NCBI GenBank assembly: GCA_964353185.1 | Contig: CAYGUV010000004.1 | Coordinates: 1-64,000, forward strand | Direction of reading: 5' to 3' | DNA length: 64,000 bases | Source of the DNA: GCA-2708415 sp964353185 | GTDB lineage: Bacteria; Pseudomonadota; Alphaproteobacteria; Micavibrionales; Micavibrionaceae | Shown here: in pieces, positions 50,910-59,302 of the stretch | How positions within the stretch are numbered: position 1 is the first letter of the stretch | Layout: each line of letters begins with the position of its first letter | Made by a program: the position numbers and the translations under genes | Notes under the pieces: generated by a model | What the model was told of the DNA's origin: nothing | The model's database searches: none | Seen by the model: only the letters and a program-made list of their open reading frames with translations

Positions 50910-52121
50910 TTAAAAATCGATCGATTCGAAACTAGAATAGATTGGCCCGAACACCCCGACCGCAATCCACAATATCATAACACCAAGTACGGCAGTGAGG
51001 GAAGGCTCAATCATTGTAATAACTTTTTGAACTTCTTCATCAACGTCGTTGGTATAAAACTCAGCCACTTGGTCTAACACTTCTGATAAGTTACCAGATT
51101 CTTCACCGACACGAACCATGCGCACCACCATAGAAGGAAATTGACCACTTTTATTTAAGGCGATAGATATCTGATCCCCTTGCTTTACAAAGTTTTCAAC
51201 GTCTTTTAATCCCTCTTTTAAAACTTGGTTATTTACCGTATCTGTTGCGGCCTGTAACGCCTTGATAATTTCAATCCCCCCGATAAATAGGGCGCTGAAT
51301 GTTTGCGCAAAACGCGCAATACTAATTTTACGAATAACCGTTCCCATAACAGGCATTTTTAACATAAGTGCATCGACACGATACGCAAAACTGTCTGAAA
51401 ACTTGCGCAGCGCCAAAACCAAAGCAGTCAACGCAACAGGCAAAGATAATACAAGCCACCAATATGCAGCAAAGAAATCAGATGTCGCCACCAAAGATGT
51501 AGTCGCGATCGGTAATTCTTGATCTAAGTTCTGAAGGAAGCCAACAATTTGCGGCACAACCTGCGTCATCATAATGACAACTGTCGCCACAACAACAATC
51601 AAAAGAACAATGGGGTAACGCGTTGCTTTACGGACACGCGTTTGCATGGCATCAACCCACTTTAAATAAATGACCAACTGCTCACACGCGGTTTCAATGT
51701 CCCCATTCTCCTCACCTGCGGCAACCAACGAAACATGAATATTGGCAAAAACACGTGGATGGGTCGCCATTGCTTCAGACAATGAACTTCCTTCCGAAAC
51801 ATCACGATACATGCCCGTTAGAACGTCCCTAAACGTTGAACTGTCAGATGAATCACGAAGGTCAGCAAGCGAATCCAAAATACCAATACCAGCGCCCTGC
51901 ATTTGCTTTAGATTGATAAAAAATTGAATAAGGTCTCGAATTTTGACCTTATTTAATATGCCCAGCGCGCCAGCTTTTTTCTCTTTAATCTCTTTACAAC
52001 TAACCAAATCCATATTGGCGGATTTCAACTGTTGATGCAGGTCATTTTTACTGGCCGCGGTCAAAACACCTCGAACAGGCTGTCCACTACTTCTAATCGC
52101 TCTATATCTGTATCTTACCAT
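50910..52121 (-). CDS. pilC: Type IV pilus inner-membrane platform protein PilC/GspF
   Basis: Polytopic platform that couples ATPase motors to pilus assembly. Seen: two GspF domains, FINLKQMQGAGIGILDSLAD and FAQTFSALFIGGIEIIKALQ, each followed by a helical bundle, with three membrane segments (about residues 166-190, 218-238 and 375-395). Length of 403 aa is typical. It follows pilB by 33 nt. Confidence 0.93.
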   Translation of the reverse strand: MVRYRYRAIRSSGQPVRGVLTAASKNDLHQQLKSANMDLVSCKEIKEKKAGALGILNKVKIRDLIQFFINLKQMQGAGIGILDSLADLRDSSDSSTFRDVLTGMYRDVSEGSSLSEAMATHPRVFANIHVSLVAAGEENGDIETACEQLVIYLKWVDAMQTRVRKATRYPIVLLIVVVATVVIMMTQVVPQIVGFLQNLDQELPIATTSLVATSDFFAAYWWLVLSLPVALTALVLALRKFSDSFAYRVDALMLKMPVMGTVIRKISIARFAQTFSALFIGGIEIIKALQAATDTVNNQVLKEGLKDVENFVKQGDQISIALNKSGQFPSMVVRMVRVGEESGNLSEVLDQVAEFYTNDVDEEVQKVITMIEPSLTAVLGVMILWIAVGVFGPIYSSFESIDF

Positions 52122-52154
52122 GAATAAAAACCCTTAAGACTTTTCCTGAACACT

Positions 52155-54104
52155 TTACTTAATTGAAATATCGACGACTTTAGACACGGCCTCAAAGGTC
52201 GTTTTGCCCTCAAGAATTTTTAGCATAGCATCATCGCGCATATCTTTGAATCCTTTTGATAAAGCTAAATTCTTAATCTCTGCTTTTGTGCCGCCGCGCG
52301 CCAAAATTTCATCCATCGCTTCATCGAATAATAAAATCTCCGCCAATGCGACACGCCCCTTATAACCCTGCCCTTCACATTGAGTACACCCACCTTGTGT
52401 TGCACGGAAAATTTCTGGGGCATCGGTAACCCCCAATATTTCATGCTCTTCATCGGTTGGCTTGTACGCTTCTTTACAATTATTACAAAGGGTTCGCGCC
52501 AAACGCTGTGCAAAAATAGAAATAATGTTTCCTGCCAACATTCCTGGTACCATGCCCAAATCAAATAAACGCGGTATCGCGCCAAACGAATCGTTGGTGT
52601 GTAAGGATGTATAAACTTGGTGTCCCGTCATCGCGGCTTGCAATGCCATTTCTGCCGTTAATTTATCACGAATTTCTCCAATAAAGATAATATCTGGATC
52701 TTGACGCAAAAGCGCGCGGATACCATCTGCGAATTCTAAAATCCCTTCACGCACGGCTGTTTGACGAATCATTGGTAATGAATATTCCACAGGATCTTCC
52801 AATGTCTGGATATTCACCTCAACGGTATTAATCTCATTTAACATTGAATAAAGGGTTGTTGTCTTACCACTACCCGTTGGGCCCGTAACAATAATAATGC
52901 CTTCTGGTCTTTTTTGGGCGCGATCAATACGCTCCTTATTGCCGTCACTAAACCCAAGCTTTGACAAAGGCATAATACTGGCTTGTTTATCCAAAACACG
53001 CATCACAATGTTTTCACCATGCATTGTCGGTAGTGAAGACACACGAAAATCAACTTCATGCCCCCCAACATTCATTTTGATACGCCCATCTTGCGGCGCC
53101 AATTTATCTGCAATATTTAGATTTGACATTAACTTGATACGCTGCGAAACACCGTTCCAGTGTTGTTTGTGCAAAATCTGAATCGTCGATAATGTACCGT
53201 CAATACGATAGCGCAACCGCACAAAATTTTCTTCTGGTTCAAAGTGTAAGTCTGACGCCCCTACCTTTACCGCCTCAAAAATCAAGGCATTAACAAGGCG
53301 CACGATGGGGTGGCTATAGGCCTCGTCTTCTGAAAGGCCTGCAACCTCTTCTAAATCATCAGGGTCTTTGCCTTCTAACTCTTTTAATATGGCGTTGACC
53401 GTGCTGGCATGGCCATATGCCGCATCAATAGCATCCGCAATGACCTTTGGTGTACCAACAATTGGTTTAACCTTTAAACCCTTTGGGGTGTACTGCTTTA
53501 AAATATCAAGCGCGACAACATCGTAAGGATCCGCCATCGCAACTAAAATTTCGTTTTTGGTCATCGAAAGTGGTAGAAAATGATGCTTCAACGCCAACGG
53601 TTTTTCAATCAATGCCAACGCTTCACTGTCAATAATTGTCGTTTTGGGGTCAAATATCTGCACACCAGAGGCTTGCGCTAAATAACTGCCAAGGATTTCT
53701 GCATCAATAAAGCCTAGGTCAACCATGACCTCACCGATCATCTTACCCTTAATTTTCTTTTCTTGCAGAGCCACATTTAATTGGTCACCAGTAATGACGC
53801 CCATTTCTACGAGCTGTTCGCCAATACGCTTTTTATTACCGGCCGCTTTCACTTCTTGCCCAGAAACTTTAACAATATCATTGCCCGTCATAGATGGGCG
53901 TGATTTGCCGTCCTCTTCATTAACAACAAACTCAACCTCTTCCATTTGATCACCAATATATGGCTCAGGAGAGGACTTTCGATGTAATTGTTCAGAATTA
54001 TTTGGGGCAGCAGGCTTTTTATGTTGATCCAATTCTGAATCAACAACAAAGTCTTCATCGAAAACCAATCCTGGCTCAATCGTGGGTTGCCCGTCTTTTT
54101 TCAT
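52155..54104 (-). CDS. pilB: Type IV pilus assembly ATPase PilB/GspE family
   Basis: Extension motor. Seen: an acidic N-terminal extension of about 90 residues, an MshEN/T2SSE-N domain (RIGEQLVEMGVITGDQLNVA), Walker A GPTGSGKTTT, LEDPVEYSLP, DPDIIFIGEIRD, GHQVYTSLHTND, and a tetracysteine zinc motif (CNNC and CTQC). Length of 649 aa is at the long end because of the N-terminal extension. First gene of the minus-strand pilus locus. The 140 bp upstream, before the tRNA gene, should hold its promoter. Confidence 0.93.
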   Translation of the reverse strand: MKKDGQPTIEPGLVFDEDFVVDSELDQHKKPAAPNNSEQLHRKSSPEPYIGDQMEEVEFVVNEEDGKSRPSMTGNDIVKVSGQEVKAAGNKKRIGEQLVEMGVITGDQLNVALQEKKIKGKMIGEVMVDLGFIDAEILGSYLAQASGVQIFDPKTTIIDSEALALIEKPLALKHHFLPLSMTKNEILVAMADPYDVVALDILKQYTPKGLKVKPIVGTPKVIADAIDAAYGHASTVNAILKELEGKDPDDLEEVAGLSEDEAYSHPIVRLVNALIFEAVKVGASDLHFEPEENFVRLRYRIDGTLSTIQILHKQHWNGVSQRIKLMSNLNIADKLAPQDGRIKMNVGGHEVDFRVSSLPTMHGENIVMRVLDKQASIMPLSKLGFSDGNKERIDRAQKRPEGIIIVTGPTGSGKTTTLYSMLNEINTVEVNIQTLEDPVEYSLPMIRQTAVREGILEFADGIRALLRQDPDIIFIGEIRDKLTAEMALQAAMTGHQVYTSLHTNDSFGAIPRLFDLGMVPGMLAGNIISIFAQRLARTLCNNCKEAYKPTDEEHEILGVTDAPEIFRATQGGCTQCEGQGYKGRVALAEILLFDEAMDEILARGGTKAEIKNLALSKGFKDMRDDAMLKILEGKTTFEAVSKVVDISIK

Positions 54105-54246
54105 TCTTAATACCTTAAGTATAAAATTATGGAAATAGTGTTAGAATTCAACACGTTACCTCATTCATTATTGTGCGTGAAAAAGGTTAACAAAACTATA
54201 CCATAGAATGGCATTAAGAAAAAAATGTTATATTTGGGGATATAAA

Positions 54247-54323
54247 TGGCGCGCCCGGGAGGATTCGAACCCCCAACCTCCTGATCCGTAGTCAGGCACT
54301 CTATCCAGTTGAGCTACGGGCGC
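54247..54323 (-). tRNA. tRNA-Arg (anticodon ACG)
   Basis: On the minus strand the sequence folds as a cloverleaf: acceptor GCGCCCG (complement of 54317-54323) with CGGGCGC (complement of 54251-54257), D-arm TAGCTCA, anticodon stem CCTGA/TCAGG with loop CTACGGA, and T-arm with GGTTCGAATC. The anticodon is ACG. The CCA end is encoded (54247-54249), giving 77 nt. Confidence 0.97.
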
Positions 54324-54554
54324 AGATGAACCAAAAACACATATGTTTATGCTTTTTTTTAATTCGGGTGGACACTACTCATAATAAACGACATTTGCAA
54401 GCCCTAATGAGAGTAAAAAGCCTAAAAAATAATACTGTATGAATTTAAGAAGAGTTTTTTCTTTTTCTTGACAGAACACGTGCAAACATGCGAATTAAAC
54501 GAGACCTTATAAAGAAATTAATTTGAAAAACGTCTCTTTTTTGATAATTTGACA

Positions 54555-55832
54555 ATGAATAGCTGGCTCAAGAATATGAAACAAAATACCATTAAAAACA
54601 AAAGCTTAACCAAAAACTCTTTAGCTTTTGCTTTAACCGCTTTTATTTTTGCGTTACCACAAAGCGCGGCCGCTCAAATAGACATGAATCAGCAGCCTGT
54701 TCTTGTTATTACAAACAAAACAATGCCTATGAATGAGCCAGTAACAAACGGCATTAACACCGGCCCCGTTCGCGCGCCAGAAATAACCGCTGAACAAGTA
54801 AAAAGCCAAAATACTTTTGATGGCAGCGGCACTGTCGTTGGAAGACAAATTGACACTTTAAGCAAAGATCTTTTTTCTTTAGATGCCAGATTAAGTGGCC
54901 TATCTACCAAACTTAATTCTATTGAATCCGAAGGTCGCAATTTAGCCGCAGGATATTACGCCAGTATCGCAACTATTAATACGCAACTTCAAAGTGGCAC
55001 AACACCGGGAAATCCGCGTCTTATTGAAAAATTAGATACTGCGCAAAATAACCTTGAAATGCTTGCCGATAATGTTGCCGATTTAAATTCATTGGCTGTT
55101 GAAATTGCAGATGCGGCGTCACGCTCTTCTTATTTATTAGACACGACGCGCTCAACTTTTAATCTTTCTGGTGCAATTGAAGAAGACCATGTGCGCCTTT
55201 CAAAATTAGAAGATAAAGTGAATGCCTCTATCGTTGGTGTTGATCGCCTTTTAAACGAAGTGAACGACGATATCACACGAACAAATGCCTACCTAGCAAC
55301 AGAGCGTAATAATTTAAGAACACTGGGATTAGCGGTTTCAAATGGTGACTTCTACGGTAAAAATTTAGCAAATCATCCTTTCTCTGGCGCCCCTATTACT
55401 GCCCTTATGCAACCCCAAGGCATGTCAGCCGCCGCAATTGCCCCAGCTGCGCCACGCACACCTTTGGCTGTGCCACAAGAAATGCAATCCCCTCCCTCAA
55501 CCTCTTATAATCAATCGGCTCCTTCGGGACCACGTCCATTGGCCAAAATTCGTTTTGATAAAGCAAATGTTGACTATGAACAACCTATCTATAGTGCCGT
55601 ACAAGAAGCATTAAATCGCTACCCGAATGCGCGTTTTGAGCTTATTGCAGTTCACCCAACTACAGGTAACGCAGCGGAGCAAGCGATAGAAAGCACACGC
55701 GCCCGCCGCAGCGCAGAAAAAGTTCTTCGAACGCTCACTCAATTTGGTGTGCCACTGGAACAAATTGATATGTCCTACGCACCAAACCCCGAAGCAACGT
55801 CTAGCGAAGTTCATTTATTTTTAAGGTCTTAA
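54555..55832 (+). CDS. Exported protein with coiled coil and OmpA-like C-terminal domain
   Basis: Start ATG at 54555 (425 aa); no SD, and GATAAT (54543-54548) lies 6 nt upstream, so a leaderless message is possible. A perfect TTGACA at 54468 has no good -10. Seen: a signal peptide ending in AAAQ near residue 40, helical coiled-coil sequence from about 80 to 250, a Pro-rich linker, and a final about 100 residues (LAKIRFDKANVDYEQPIYSA, RARRSAEKVLRTL) resembling an OmpA-like peptidoglycan-binding fold. Probable envelope protein. The next gene follows after 24 nt. Confidence 0.72.
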   Translation: MNSWLKNMKQNTIKNKSLTKNSLAFALTAFIFALPQSAAAQIDMNQQPVLVITNKTMPMNEPVTNGINTGPVRAPEITAEQVKSQNTFDGSGTVVGRQIDTLSKDLFSLDARLSGLSTKLNSIESEGRNLAAGYYASIATINTQLQSGTTPGNPRLIEKLDTAQNNLEMLADNVADLNSLAVEIADAASRSSYLLDTTRSTFNLSGAIEEDHVRLSKLEDKVNASIVGVDRLLNEVNDDITRTNAYLATERNNLRTLGLAVSNGDFYGKNLANHPFSGAPITALMQPQGMSAAAIAPAAPRTPLAVPQEMQSPPSTSYNQSAPSGPRPLAKIRFDKANVDYEQPIYSAVQEALNRYPNARFELIAVHPTTGNAAEQAIESTRARRSAEKVLRTLTQFGVPLEQIDMSYAPNPEATSSEVHLFLRS

Positions 55833-55856
55833 TATAACCACTTGGCATGATTTAAC

Positions 55857-56864
55857 ATGACAATAAAAAAAATCTTTATCGCCGCTATATCCATCGCAGC
55901 GATTGCGTTAGTTGCCTTATATTTCATCGCGTTTAAACAAACACAACTCCCTAGTTCATCAGGCTTAAAACCGTCTAAAAAAACCTATCAAATAGCTGAA
56001 CCAAAATACGGCAACTTTACAAAGACAATGCCTGCAAAAGCAATCTATCAAAATAATGCAGACATTGGCATGACCTCCCTCACAAAAGATGCGGCAGAGG
56101 GATTAAGAAACGGTCAAAGCATTATGCTTTACGATAAAGAAAAAAATCTTCTTCCCCTTGGTGGAAATATTCAGATGATACGCCCAAACTCAGATGGTGT
56201 AGATATTTTGATTAAATTACCAAAGGGCACCGATACGGATTTACTTTCCCCTGACATTGATATCATCAAATCCGAAACCAGCTCTCTTAAACTGCTCCCT
56301 CTCTCTGCCCTTCAAAAAGAACAAGATGCTAGAAATGAAAATTATTTCGTTTGGCGCGTTATCTATCAAGAGAACAAAGTCCAAGAAATTTTAAAACAGC
56401 CTGTAAAAACACCAAACCAAAATGCTAACTTTTTTACGTTTGATGCCCCACCCAAAACTGAAACATTCATAATACTTAATCCTGACGACGCCTTAAAAGC
56501 GTCCAATGACAACAAAAATGTCCCTTTTAATTTTGAGCGAATAGAATTCAAGCCCCCCAATTATAACCCTGTTTATATGGCTTGGCTAAAATTTGATAGG
56601 GAGCGCCTAGCCCAAGATCAGGCCCGTATGAAGCAAGTCTCAGAAAACTGCGCTAGCGGCACAAATAATCTTGCCCCCAGCCAAAATGGCTCAGATGCGG
56701 CTACCCTTCAACAGGCCAGCGGCTGTAGCGTACAACCAAGCAGCGCAACTTTATCGGCTGAAAAAATATTTTCAAACATTCAAAATATGCGCCAGAATAC
56801 CCCTGCACCAGAGAAAAACACCCCCAACGAAACATGTGCCGAAACACAAAGCTGTGCCCAATGA
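55857..56864 (+). CDS. Membrane-anchored adaptor-like protein, 335 aa
   Basis: One N-terminal membrane segment (FIAAISIAAIALVALYFIAF), then a periplasmic beta-rich domain. LPLSALQKEQDARNENYFVW followed by RVIYQENKVQEILKQPV recalls the membrane-proximal part of HlyD/RND membrane-fusion proteins, though no full adaptor architecture (lipoyl halves) is visible. The C-terminal 100 residues are low-complexity with six Cys (ENCASG, SGCSVQ, ETCAET, SCAQ). It overlaps olsB by 4 nt, so it is translationally coupled to lipid synthesis genes. Family assignment is tentative. Confidence 0.6.
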   Translation: MTIKKIFIAAISIAAIALVALYFIAFKQTQLPSSSGLKPSKKTYQIAEPKYGNFTKTMPAKAIYQNNADIGMTSLTKDAAEGLRNGQSIMLYDKEKNLLPLGGNIQMIRPNSDGVDILIKLPKGTDTDLLSPDIDIIKSETSSLKLLPLSALQKEQDARNENYFVWRVIYQENKVQEILKQPVKTPNQNANFFTFDAPPKTETFIILNPDDALKASNDNKNVPFNFERIEFKPPNYNPVYMAWLKFDRERLAQDQARMKQVSENCASGTNNLAPSQNGSDAATLQQASGCSVQPSSATLSAEKIFSNIQNMRQNTPAPEKNTPNETCAETQSCAQ

Positions 56865-57697
56865 TAGAGACAATTCAAAACGCAGACCTCATTGAAGTAC
56901 GCCTTGCAACCACCAATGAAGAAATAGAAAAAGCGCAATCTATTCGTTTTGATGTTTTTTATAAGGAATATAGCGCCAAACCAAACGCACACAACTTATT
57001 AGAAAAACGCGACATCGACGATTACGATGATTATGCCGACCATTTAATTGTAATTGATAAAAAAGTCGGTGAAGGTATAGATGGAATTATAGGCACATAC
57101 CGCCTCCTCAAATATCAAGCAGCCATGAAAAAGGGGCAGTTCTACACCAGCGATGAATTTGATCTAACCCCGCTTTTGCCTTACAAGGATGGGTTGCTAG
57201 AGCTTGGCCGCTCATGCGTGCTGCCCGCCTATCGCACCCGCCCCGTTCTTCAAACCTTGTGGAAAGGTATCGCTCATTATTTAGCTGATAATAAAATCGA
57301 CCTTATGTTTGGCTGCGCCAGCTTTCACGGAACAGACACAAATCAATTCTCTGACCAGCTTGCCTACCTTCATCACTTTCACCTCGCCCCAGAAAATATG
57401 CGACCAAAAGCATTAAGCGACCGCTTCATAAATATGGATCTTGAAGAAAAAAATTCGATCGATCAAAAAAGAACCTTTGTCAGCTTACCGCCATTAATCA
57501 AAGGCTACCTTCGATTGGGGGCAACTATTGGCTATGGTGCCGTTATCGACAATCAATTTAATACCACGGATATATGCATCGTGTTGCCTACGGGGCAAGT
57601 CACTCAAAAATATGTGAAACATTACGAACGCGTCACAAATAAAACGATGCCCACTAACAATTCCGCAAATGCCAAACACATAGAAAAGACAGATTAA
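56861..57697 (+). CDS. olsB: L-ornithine N(alpha)-acyltransferase (OlsB family GNAT)
   Basis: Transfers a 3-hydroxyacyl group from ACP to ornithine, the first step of phosphorus-free ornithine lipid. I use the ATG at 56861, overlapping the previous stop by ATGA (278 aa). Seen: EVRLATTNEEIEKAQSIRFD, VFYKEYSAKP, IIGTYRLLKY, LELGRSCVLPAYRTRPVLQT and GYLRLGATIGYGAVIDNQFN, all characteristic of the OlsB/hemolysin-type acyltransferase family. olsA follows directly. Confidence 0.9.
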   Translation: MIETIQNADLIEVRLATTNEEIEKAQSIRFDVFYKEYSAKPNAHNLLEKRDIDDYDDYADHLIVIDKKVGEGIDGIIGTYRLLKYQAAMKKGQFYTSDEFDLTPLLPYKDGLLELGRSCVLPAYRTRPVLQTLWKGIAHYLADNKIDLMFGCASFHGTDTNQFSDQLAYLHHFHLAPENMRPKALSDRFINMDLEEKNSIDQKRTFVSLPPLIKGYLRLGATIGYGAVIDNQFNTTDICIVLPTGQVTQKYVKHYERVTNKTMPTNNSANAKHIEKTD

Positions 57698-57702
57698 TAG
57701 TC

Positions 57703-58494
57703 ATGCGCACTTTGATTGCTATCGTTAAAATATTTTGGTTTGCGATTCTTTGTCTGCTTACTTTCCCGACCCTCGCAATTTGGAATGTATTTTTTAGCCA
57801 CTCTCGCTTTCACCACGTTATTTCAAAAACATTTCATAAGCTTACCTGTGAAATTTTTGGCGTAAAAAAAATCATCATCGGCAATATCTCTCAAAACCAA
57901 ACAGTTTATGTTGGTAATCACTTATCTTATATCGATATCCCCCTTTTGGGCAGTTTTCTAAATGCAACCTTTATATCAAAAATAGAGGTCAAATCTTGGC
58001 CTGTTTTGGGACAACTGGCACTGTTGGCTGATACAATTTTTATTCGCCGTGATCGTGAATCCGCCTCGCAATGCATTGAAGATATTCAAAAGAGAATTTT
58101 AAAAAACAGGTCTTTGATACTCTTCCCCGAAGGGACATCCTCTAATGGTGCGTCAATTATTCCCTTCAAATCCAGCCTGTTTGAGCTTTTCTTAAGTGAA
58201 AAGATAAAGGATTCTCTTATCGTACAGCCCTTCACAATCATTCCGCAAACTATCCATGGCAAAGGCGTCTCCAGCATTAATGATCATGATGGGTATGCAT
58301 GGTATGGGGATATGTCGCTTGCCCCACACTTGTGGATGCTCGCCAAATCAAAAGGCGTTGAAATAAAAATCATCTTTCATGAACCCCATAAAGCAAGCAC
58401 CTTTAATAACCGCAAGGCCTTTTCAAACACTTGCTATGCCGATAGCTTTAAAGGATTAAAAGATAATTCACCTCTCCCCCTTGATTCACCTTAA
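57703..58494 (+). CDS. olsA: 1-acyl-glycerol-3-phosphate/lyso-ornithine lipid acyltransferase (OlsA family)
   Basis: Membrane acyltransferase adding the second, ester-linked fatty acid to lyso-ornithine lipid. Seen: an N-terminal membrane segment (IFWFAILCLLTFPTLAIWNV), the catalytic NHLSYID (H-x4-D), FIRRDRES, and the acceptor motif FPEGTSSNG. Length of 263 aa is typical of PlsC-like enzymes. The OlsB neighbour favours OlsA over general PlsC. 5 nt after olsB. Confidence 0.88.
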   Translation: MRTLIAIVKIFWFAILCLLTFPTLAIWNVFFSHSRFHHVISKTFHKLTCEIFGVKKIIIGNISQNQTVYVGNHLSYIDIPLLGSFLNATFISKIEVKSWPVLGQLALLADTIFIRRDRESASQCIEDIQKRILKNRSLILFPEGTSSNGASIIPFKSSLFELFLSEKIKDSLIVQPFTIIPQTIHGKGVSSINDHDGYAWYGDMSLAPHLWMLAKSKGVEIKIIFHEPHKASTFNNRKAFSNTCYADSFKGLKDNSPLPLDSP

Positions 58495-58543
58495 GAATTA
58501 TCTTAAAAACGCATACAACATAAGAAAACAAAAAGGACTCCTC

Positions 58544-58762
58544 ATGGAAATTTCTCCGAACGAGCTAATTAAAATTCAAGCTTACCTCAGATCAAAATTT
58601 GGAAACGAAGGAATAGCCGTGCGTCCGCGCTCTCAAACAACTGATTCTATCGAAGTGCTTATCAATGGCGAATTTATCGGCCTTGTTTACAAAGACGAAG
58701 ATGAAGGTGAAACATCATATGACTTTAATATGGGTATATTGACCATCGACCTACCTGAATAA
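58544..58762 (+). CDS. DUF3126 family protein, 72 aa
   Basis: I start at the ATG at 58544, with AAGGA 8 nt upstream. An upstream ATG at 58481 lies within olsA and has no SD. MEISPNELIKIQAYLRSKFG, VRPRSQTTDSIEVLINGEFI and GLVYKDEDEGETSYDFNMGI match a small alphaproteobacterial family of unknown function. Cytoplasmic, acidic. Apparently a housekeeping gene at the end of the olsBA unit. Confidence 0.85.
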   Translation: MEISPNELIKIQAYLRSKFGNEGIAVRPRSQTTDSIEVLINGEFIGLVYKDEDEGETSYDFNMGILTIDLPE

Positions 58763-58801
58763 AGTCGCATCACATTCCTTTTTTTGTTAAAATCAAAAGG
58801 T

Positions 58802-59236
58802 ATGAGATTATTTTTCCCTATATTGATTTTCACTTATCTTATCGCCCCTATTATGGGGCAGGCGCAGCTTACCTTAAACTTTAAAATCCCCTTAAATTAC
58901 AAAGAGTTACAGGCTGCAGCTAAAGCAAAAAAAGAGAGCGGCGGCAATGTTCCCTTGTTACTCGCCAATGCTGATTTAAACGATGACTTCATCAATGAAT
59001 ACATTGTAAAACCATCAAATTGCCAACAACAACAGCTGTGCGATTATAAATTAATAGGATTTAAGGCGCGTGAACCCATCATTTTAGGGGAATTTGATGC
59101 ACATAAAATCATCATTTTAAGTAAAAAAGACTACGGGGTTAAACGCTTAAACGTTTATAATAAGAGTAATAATGATTTTTCATTCCAAACGGCTGTCTGG
59201 GACCCCGTACAATATAAATATACATATATTCCTTAA
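58802..59236 (+). CDS. Exported small protein with DxNxD-type module (paralogue of 61521 gene)
   Basis: Not recognised. Start ATG at 58802 (144 aa), giving a signal peptide (FFPILIFTYLIAPIMGQAQ). The mature part contains ADLNDDFINEYIV, like the FG-GAP/VCBS metal loop, then two close Cys in NCQQQQLCDYKLI, and ends in DPVQYKYTYIP. The gene at 61521 has the same order: PDLDQDGSPEIIV, Cys pair, then QYDRSTDQYYN. I infer they are paralogues. First of five exported-protein genes. Confidence 0.65.
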   Translation: MRLFFPILIFTYLIAPIMGQAQLTLNFKIPLNYKELQAAAKAKKESGGNVPLLLANADLNDDFINEYIVKPSNCQQQQLCDYKLIGFKAREPIILGEFDAHKIIILSKKDYGVKRLNVYNKSNNDFSFQTAVWDPVQYKYTYIP

Positions 59237-59302
59237 GAAGAATTAAGCCTACCCAATAAGCTTTTTGCACTTCTTCAACAAAACAAGGTAAAATAATAGA
59301 TT

